Shown here: one piece after another, positions 57,866 through 64,000 of the stretch | Layout: every line of letters starts with the position of its first letter | Numbering within the stretch: the first letter of the stretch is position 1 | Assembly (NCBI GenBank): GCA_947623455.1 | Contig: OX392538.1 | Coordinates: forward strand, 34,471,001-34,535,000 | Direction: 5' to 3' | Origin: Mimachlamys varia | Taxonomy: Eukaryota > Mollusca > Bivalvia > Pectinida > Pectinidae | DNA: 64,000 nucleotides | The notes under the pieces: model-generated | What the model saw: only the letters and a program-made list of their open reading frames with translations | Databases searched by the model: none | Told to the model about the DNA's origin: nothing | Made by a program: the position numbers and the translations under genes

Positions 57866-58498
57866 CACAGGGACCGGATAATTTGTTACAGCTAGTTTAG
57901 GACCTAAACTAGGGTGTTTAGAATAATTGTACACTTTTGGGGTATTTAAATCAATTTTCGATAAAAATGCCCCCTCATTGGTCATAGAGGCCAGAGGGTG
58001 GAAAGCTTCCCAAGTCGAAAAGTGGACCCCACCTACCTTTCTTGCATAAAAAAACACATTTCTAGTTGAGGTAGGACAAACACGCTTGATACCGTTGGAA
58101 AGATAGATAATTTTTGTTTTACAAACATCCTAAATGCACGTCAAATGTTTCCTTCATTTCCTCCAAAAACACGCAAAATTTCCGTGTCTCGAAGCTTTCG
58201 TCGGCTATCATGCCACTTTTGCATAGCAAATGAATTTTGACGTCACTGCACGCGCTGGTCGTTCAATGTCATTGGATTGCGGTCTTACTCTAAATTTAGA
58301 CATCCAATGACAGCAAAAGGCCAGCGCATGTAATGACGTCAAAACTCATTTGCTATGCAAAAGTGTCAGGATAGCCGACGAAAACTTTGATACACGGAAA
58401 TTTTGCGTGTTTTTGGAGGAAATCGAAGTTATTTCTGCAGGAGGAAACATCCAAGTTTAGGTCCAAAACTAACTGTAACACATTCTCAGGTCCCTGTG
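57866..58498. mobile_element. CACAGGGACC inverted-repeat element, 633 bp
   Basis: The ends CACAGGGACCGGATAATTTG and, in reverse, CACAGGGACCTGAGAATGTG continue as GTTACAG(C/T)TAGTTTT/GGACCTAAACT. The element is flanked by a perfect 8 bp target duplication, GTCTACAT (57858-57865 and 58499-58506). The inner arms are also mirrored over more than 100 bp (GGAAATTTTGCGTGTTTTTG, CATTTGCTATGCAAAAGTG and CAATGACA words on both sides of a short centre near 58285). The left arm has about 200 bp not mirrored on the right, including a minus-strand 65-codon frame. The 8 bp duplication suggests hAT or P superfamily; no transposase. Confidence 0.85.
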
Positions 58499-58506
58499 GT
58501 CTACAT

Positions 58507-58886
58507 CACCTATTCTAGGAACAAAGATGGCCGAGTTATCAACTGGTAACGAAGATGTTTGATTAATTACTGGAAATTTACCGTTTACTTCTGATATTTG
58601 GCGATTGGCTTTGAAGTGTGTGCTTAAAACAATTTATTTTTTTCTTTTGCGTAAAGCTGGTATGTTATAACGGTGTCATTCCGCATCTAATGGTCCGGAA
58701 TTCGACTTGGTTTTTATAAGGTTTTGAGTTCCTTAGTTATTACTTCCGGTTATAATGCTTACGTAATGTACCGATACACCGAGACCAAGTGTTTCTATTA
58801 CTTACACAAATGTACCGTGTAATTCTCTCAAGAACAGTTGATGTTTTAAAATATTCTTTTCAACCCTGGCCTATATATATCTCTTA
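58507..58886. other. No gene or repeat recognised
   Basis: Plain sequence between two mobile elements. Confidence 0.4.
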
Positions 58887-59268
58887 TTAAAGGCCCAATA
58901 TACGTAACTTCAGGATTTTTTTCGTGATTCTGAAAAATTCTTAATAAAAATCCAGTTGATAACCATGCAAAAATAAGCCTAAAACGAAGTAAACCCGGGC
59001 GGTAACTAACAAGAAAATCTTGACAGAAAAATCTACAGAATTGAAAATAGTTCAGGTGGGGCCCACTTCAACAACAAACCGAAGTGAGAAGACGGTTCAA
59101 AATGGACGCGTGTTTACTAATACCAAAATTTAATTGCTGCTGTACCGCTAACCGCGAAAAAATTATCTTGAATATTACTGATATCAGTTAATCTTAACTA
59201 AATCTATAAATATAATCAGTTTTAAGGCTTGATTTTCGCTTCAAGATTTATGTATATTAGGCCTTTAA
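58887..59268 (+). mobile_element. TTAA-flanked MITE, copy F
   Basis: Starts TTAAAGGCCCAATATACGTA, ends TATGTATATTAGGCCTTTAA, 382 bp. About ten bases (TTTTGCCGAAAG) are missing before the right end. Keeps GGTGGGGCCCACTTCAACAA and GATATCAGTTAATCTTAACT. Confidence 0.85.
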
Positions 59269-59609
59269 TGCGAAAATATATTTCTCGCGAAAAATATATT
59301 TCCTTCAAGAAGACAATCAATAATGTGCCACTTACACTCTGTAGAATAAAAATATCATATCTCGGTTTTTCCAGACTAAATAGGCTAATTGGCGCCCGGT
59401 CTTTGATAACCTTTCTCCGTAATCAAAATAAACTTCGGATAAATACATCGGTGTTATATACAAGTAGATATATACGGAATGGATGTATCATCGTCTGTCG
59501 GTTTTGTCTGCCAATTAGATACGAATAATGTTTAACATGAATGCTTGTGGTTTGTATATTACAGTGTTCATATATAGATCACGTGTCCCTTATCACAGCC
59601 AGCAGAGAG

Positions 59610-59865
59610 GAGGCATGCTGGTACCACGTGCTCGGCTACAGGGTCGCTTATATACATATACATTTTATATGCTTGTACATGTAAACTGGATTTATCAACA
59701 AAAGCTGACAATGCAATGGAACAATTTACCGGAAGTGTAGCCAGTTTTTTTAAAACCCTTCATGTCGGGGAAAGAAAATAGTATCACGTGCTTGGCTACA
59801 GGGTCGCTTATATACATGTAAACTGGATTCCTACAGGTCGGGTAAAGAAAATAGCACCATAGAAT
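59610..59865 (+). repeat. Partial tandem duplication, about 160 bp apart
   Basis: CACGTGCTCGGCTACAGGGT, CGCTTATATACAT and GTAAACTGGATT (from 59625) recur from 59786 with one base change and a 22 bp deletion. GTCGGGGAAAGAAAATAG (59764) and GTCGGGTAAAGAAAATAG (59837) mark the ends. Confidence 0.7.
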
Positions 59866-59942
59866 GATGTTCGCTGTATCCGCCGCATGAAATTGGGGAA
59901 TTGGCTTGTGTTCTCATTTTGGGAACGCATAAGTGACCACCA

Positions 59943-60336
59943 TTAAAGGCGCAATATACGTAACTTCAAGAATTTTTTCGTGATTCTGAAAAAATCTGGG
60001 AAAAAAATCAAGTTGATAACCATATAAAAATAAGCCTGAAACGAAGTAAACCTGGGCGGTAACTCACAAAAAACTCTTGACAAAAAAAATCCAAACAATT
60101 GAAAATAATTCAGGTAGGGTCCACTTCAACAACAAATCGAAGTTAGAAGACAGTTTAAAATTGACACGTGTTTACAAATACCAAGTTTCAACTGCTGATG
60201 TACCGGTAACTGCGTAAGAACTCCTCTTGAATATTGCTGATATCAGTTAATCTTAACTAAACCTATAAATGTAATAAGTTATTAGGCTTGATTTTCGCTT
60301 CAAGTTTTGCCCAAAGTTATTATAATGGGCCATTAA
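59943..60336 (+). mobile_element. TTAA-flanked MITE, copy G
   Basis: Starts TTAAAGGCGCAATATACGTA, ends GTTATTATAATGGGCCATTAA (in part), 394 bp. Its right terminal repeat is more mutated than the left. It lies only 674 bp from copy F in the same orientation. Confidence 0.85.
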
Positions 60337-62165
60337 ACATTTACAAAATTTCCATTTTTATCTTCTAGTAAACTGATTGGCAGACCAAGGTAACGCTTAA
60401 CTGTAAATACAGTTATGTAATACTGACAACTGCCCGTATGTTCTCTGTACCTACCTGAAAAATGGAGGAAATTACGGACGAATCTGTGGTTGAAGTGAAC
60501 GTTTATACGTCAGCCATATTGGATTGGTTTTTTACTCACCAGAGGGCGTAATGGTAAACCAGTCTTCCTAATATGGTCATTTTGACTTCCTTATATGGGT
60601 TTTCTGCATGATTGTATTGTGTTCTTTTAAAAACGTTTTACATGAACGGAGTTAGATTTAATCATATATGATATTTATGTAAGATTCATGTAAAAGTGCT
60701 CCGGTAGTCCGTATTTACCCAAATGTCTCGCAGGTTTTTGAACGAAGTACCAGATGCTGAAAAAGTTGTCCCCCTTATTTAAAGTAATTACGGAGATTAC
60801 CGCTAGGTGTCTGAAGCTCCGTGCATCCGGTGTGTATTGTAGCTAATCCCTTTATGCAGGGCGTTACAACACCTCTATAAAAAACTATCATTTAGTATTT
60901 GTGGAAGACGTTGATTTCAGACAATGGCGCCACTGAAGAACATGTTTTCAGATTCATTGCTTTAATTAAATGTTAAAGATTTTGACCCCGCCACGACAGG
61001 CGTGATATAACGAATATAATGTCGTTCAATGTCTGACAAATCAGACAGGGGAGATCATAAGATCGTATGATGACGATGTCCGAACGGCGATGACACCTCC
61101 AGAGGGACGTAATAAACAGCATCAGAATGACGACATACGTCTATAAGGACAATTTAATATTGTAAGTCTGTGACATTTTACCCTGTAAAGTAGTTCGCAC
61201 GACTGGCTAAATGACCTTGGCTGACCTTTCACCAACACATTAGAACAAAACACGAAGAACGGTAAAAAGAAAGAGCTCCCAAATGTGTCAAAGAGAACAG
61301 GTTGCTTTGCCAATAAGGCGAAATAATTGAAACCGCACGTAAACGGTTTCGTTTGGTATGCAATGAATGGTCCCCGTCGGAGGTCATATGAACATGAATG
61401 CCAAGGGTTACGATGGTTTAAAAGAAGCATGTCCAAATGCAGACATGAGGTCAGCTATGGTTTCATCTTGGTTTACAGGTACCAGTACTTTAGCTGTTTG
61501 ATAAGTCAGTTCATTATCACCACTGTCTTGCGGTTATGGCAAAATTATAATACAACATGGCTACAAATGCAGAAAAGCAGACGCGCTTCTCCGTAGCAAG
61601 TCGTTGAGAGTTCAATATTCCCTGGTTTAGTTTGCAGACAAAGTGTGAGAGGAAATAAATAAAATAAAACACAGTTAATTCTGCTCATAAAGTGTTGTTT
61701 AATATAAATTATTGGAGAATAGCTTCATTGAAATAACATTCTGAGCATCGAGTAAAGGCTACAGACTTGACAGAGAGTGTAATTAACTATTCAATTCATG
61801 AATGCATGAATATTAATTCGCATTCGTTAAACTATAGCAACACTTAAGCCGTTTCAGTCTTATCATTTCGATTGATGTGTGTAATATGTATCGCTGGTAA
61901 ACGCAAGGAGTTAAACAGTTTGACGTTTAACAGACATAAATACGTGTACACGAACACGAAATTTTATTGTGAAATCAACACTGACCGTGTTTTCACGTTG
62001 TTATTCAGAGGAAATTTAATGAAATGACATATCCCTGTTTCTTATGTCAGTAATAATCTCTTTGGTTAAAGTCTTAATTCACAATTCAGTTATAGTCTGT
62101 TTCGTTAAAAATGCATGCGAAGAGGGGAGGTAACTCTTGTTTACGGACAAAGTAACACAGTGACT
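60337..62165. other. No gene recognised
   Basis: Overlapping frames on both strands at 61122-61596 (104 and 89 codons) have no motif. GGGGAGGTAACTCTTG at 62125 is the mollusc-common word noted at 50381. Confidence 0.4.
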
Positions 62166-62313
62166 TGGCCCCAGGATCATGAAACAATTTCAAGTCTAAA
62201 TTTGTCCTAAGTTTAGACTTAGCCAATCACAAATAACGTTAGAAAAAGTAACGTCATACCTGATTGGCTAAGCACAAATTACGTCTAAGATTGTTTCATC
62301 ATCTCGGGGGCCA
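62166..62313. mobile_element. MITE with 60 bp inverted repeats, GGCCCC ends
   Basis: The left end TGGCCCCAGGATCATGAAAC is matched in reverse by TGGCCCCCGAGATGATGAAA. The arms continue CAATTTCAAGTCTAAATTTG versus CAATCTTAGACGTAATTTGT, then TTAGCCAATCA on both sides. 148 bp, no coding content. Its GGCCCC...TCAT(C/G)AA ends recall the 40980 and 54803 palindromes. Confidence 0.75.
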
Positions 62314-63284
62314 GCACTATAAAACTCTTCAGCTACAGCAATAGCAAACTTGTTTAATGATGAATGTAACTGATTTCTTAGCTAAGATTTTCTAGCCGAA
62401 ATGGTCAACTTTGATAAAATTTGTTTCTAGTCAAATAATGGAGGTCATTTCATGCCAAAGCCTAAAACTGTAGCGTGGAATTATGATATAGTGTATTTTT
62501 TAATAAAGAAACTTTTATTTACCACCCATGCTTACTTGTACGTTTTGTAATTGTCATATGTCGTTGAAAACGTGGCAGCTGACAAAAGCCAACCTGATGC
62601 CGATCTGAAGATTGAAGTATTTTTTTCTGAGGATGTATTTAAAGTCAGGTGAACAGGTTTGAGATTGACACGTGATCGTCATACCACACACGCTAACTTC
62701 ACTCGCTGAAAGTATATAATGATTTTATAATATTTCAGCATTGTCTGCTCTAGACATTGAGGATCAATCATTGAAGGCAAAAATACGATGAATTATCGGG
62801 ATTTTATGTTTCATAGCCATAAAATCTTCTGTTTTATCTTCTGTACTTGTCAAGGGAGTTCAATATGCCAGTCATATCATGAAAATGATGCAGAAAAAAT
62901 ACGCCTTAAATCACTCACAAATCACAAAATCAAAAATTCGCTCGAAAAAATAATAGGATGATGACCGAAGAATTTTAGACAACTCAGCTACCAAAAGCAC
63001 GCGTAAACCAGAAAATCTTTATCCCTTAGACAAGGCATTTTAGACGTGAAGGAACGATGGCGTGCACATGTCACCAGAAGCAGGCGAGACTTATTCTGCC
63101 TTTGCCAAGTAGGCTCGGCAAAGTGCAATGCCAGTGTAAAGCAAGTGCATTGTCATTAAGAAACATGCACAGATTCACAGAGGAGACAGGTATTTCAGGT
63201 ACTGGAATGTTAAGAAGATAGTGAACTTCAAAATATAACAATAGACTCTGGCTGTCACAAAAAAGGTTTCACTCCGAAAAGAGT
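62314..63284. other. No gene or repeat recognised
   Basis: Plain AT-rich DNA. Confidence 0.4.
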
Positions 63285-63440
63285 GTTTGGTTTGGCTCAG
63301 TTTGATTGTTTAAACGATCATGGTAATTTAAAGACGGTCTCCCGGTATATGCGATGTTTATGCGTGTTTTCGATTTCGTGTGTATTTGGGAGGCCACAGT
63401 ATGATCGTGTTAGCCTTTATGCGACATTAGCATCAACAGA
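63285..63440 (+). mobile_element. GGTTTGG-family fragment, single arm
   Basis: GTTTGGTTTGGCTCAGTTTG, AATTTAAAGACGGTCTCCCG, TATATGCGATG and GGGAGGCCACAGTATG align with the left arm of 6584-7459. Only the outer 150 bp are present. Confidence 0.6.
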
Positions 63441-63534
63441 AGAAGACTTTTTCAACAAAAATAGAAATATACTTCGATTTATATGATTTTACATCAAATG
63501 TTTAACGTCCTTTTGACAGTTAATGACTCTACTA

Positions 63535-63694
63535 CAATAGCTTCGTTATTCCGAACTCGTATAAGTGGAAGACACCGCCTAGTTCGAAGTATTTCGTTAG
63601 TCCTAGCAAAAATCCACACCAATCATTCGAAGATTTGGACGCAAATACTCGGATAACTCCGTCCTGCTAACTTCGAGATAACGCGGTGGGAATG
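63535..63694. mobile_element. pogo/Tigger-like MITE, 160 bp
   Basis: The left end CAATAGCTTCGTTATTCCGA faces the right end, which in reverse reads CATTCCCACCGCGTTATCTC. TA flanks both sides (63533-63534, 63695-63696). Words CGTTATTCCGAAC and TTCGAGATAACGCGG are typical of pogo termini. More decayed than the 30 kb and 34 kb copies. Confidence 0.6.
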
Positions 63695-63705
63695 TAGAAC
63701 ACTAT

Positions 63706-64000
63706 CACGATTTTTCAGATAAGTGGAATAAAATAGTTCATAGTGCATACATATAATTAATTTAAGGATATTTCAAAATACAGTAGTAGAATATAATTAA
63801 AATGTCTATCCCCTCCTCCCTTCACTCTCCTTCCCTCTACCACGAGTAGTTCAGAAAATATTTCGGTGTGTGGGTGTGTAAGTGTTTGCAATTGAAAAAC
63901 CACATATTCGATTTGTAGTAGCATTTTCAGTAATATCTTTCTCATTTTGGATATATTTTTGAGAATGTGCCATAGGTACAAGCAATACGCCTGGCAGTGT
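63706..64000. other. No gene recognised
   Basis: A minus-strand frame (63757-63981, 74 codons) has no motif. Confidence 0.4.

Overview
The window looks like intergenic or intronic nuclear DNA from an animal, most probably a bivalve mollusc. It is AT-rich, has no long conserved open reading frame apart from one decayed transposase, and is packed with dispersed repeats of kinds I associate with bivalve genomes. These are tRNA-headed SINEs with intact A and B boxes, elements that open AAGAGGCCC(A/C)NGGGCCT and end in a GACGGACGACGG tract plus a terminal hairpin, and GGTTTGGTTTGG-ended elements. No bacterial operon structure, rRNA gene, functional tRNA gene or CRISPR array is present. The species cannot be named from the sequence alone.

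Layout. 0-13 kb: a zinc-finger-type retroelement relic, a SINE, two elements with inverted arms (4951-5499 and 6584-7459), an L2-type LINE 3' tail (about 8.9 kb) and three further SINE copies. 13-18.5 kb: the first of seven copies of a TTAA-flanked MITE, a CAT/CGT triplet tract, a TATA box with a candidate first coding exon (17691-17918), and two SINEs pointing in opposite directions. 18.6-21 kb: a two-copy tandem repeat, then a 2 kb element whose tandem core is full of nuclear-receptor-type response elements. 23.06-26.08 kb: a 3 kb minisatellite of 40-43 bp units. 27.8-28.0 kb: a candidate terminal exon with a poly(A) signal. 28.8-37 kb: degenerate tandem repeats, two pogo/Tigger-like MITEs, and a short relative of the 19 kb element.

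39.5-43.9 kb: a SINE, two palindromic MITEs, a DD34D mariner transposase relic broken by three stop codons, and an 11-unit 57 bp tandem array. 45-60.4 kb: six of the seven TTAA MITE copies, the second zinc-finger relic, a 116 bp hAT-like mini-element, a second palindromic MITE, and a 633 bp inverted-repeat element with a perfect 8 bp target duplication. 60-64 kb: mostly plain sequence with one MITE, one GGTTTGG-family fragment and one more pogo-like MITE.

There is no set of cooperating genes. The content is mobile-element archaeology. The only cellular-gene hints are three short, unproven exon candidates. The observation I rate highest is the repeated nuclear-receptor half-site architecture inside the 19-21 kb element, followed by the TTAA MITE cluster and the two CACAGGG-ended elements with 8 bp target duplications. 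All comparisons were made by eye; no database search or alignment program was used.
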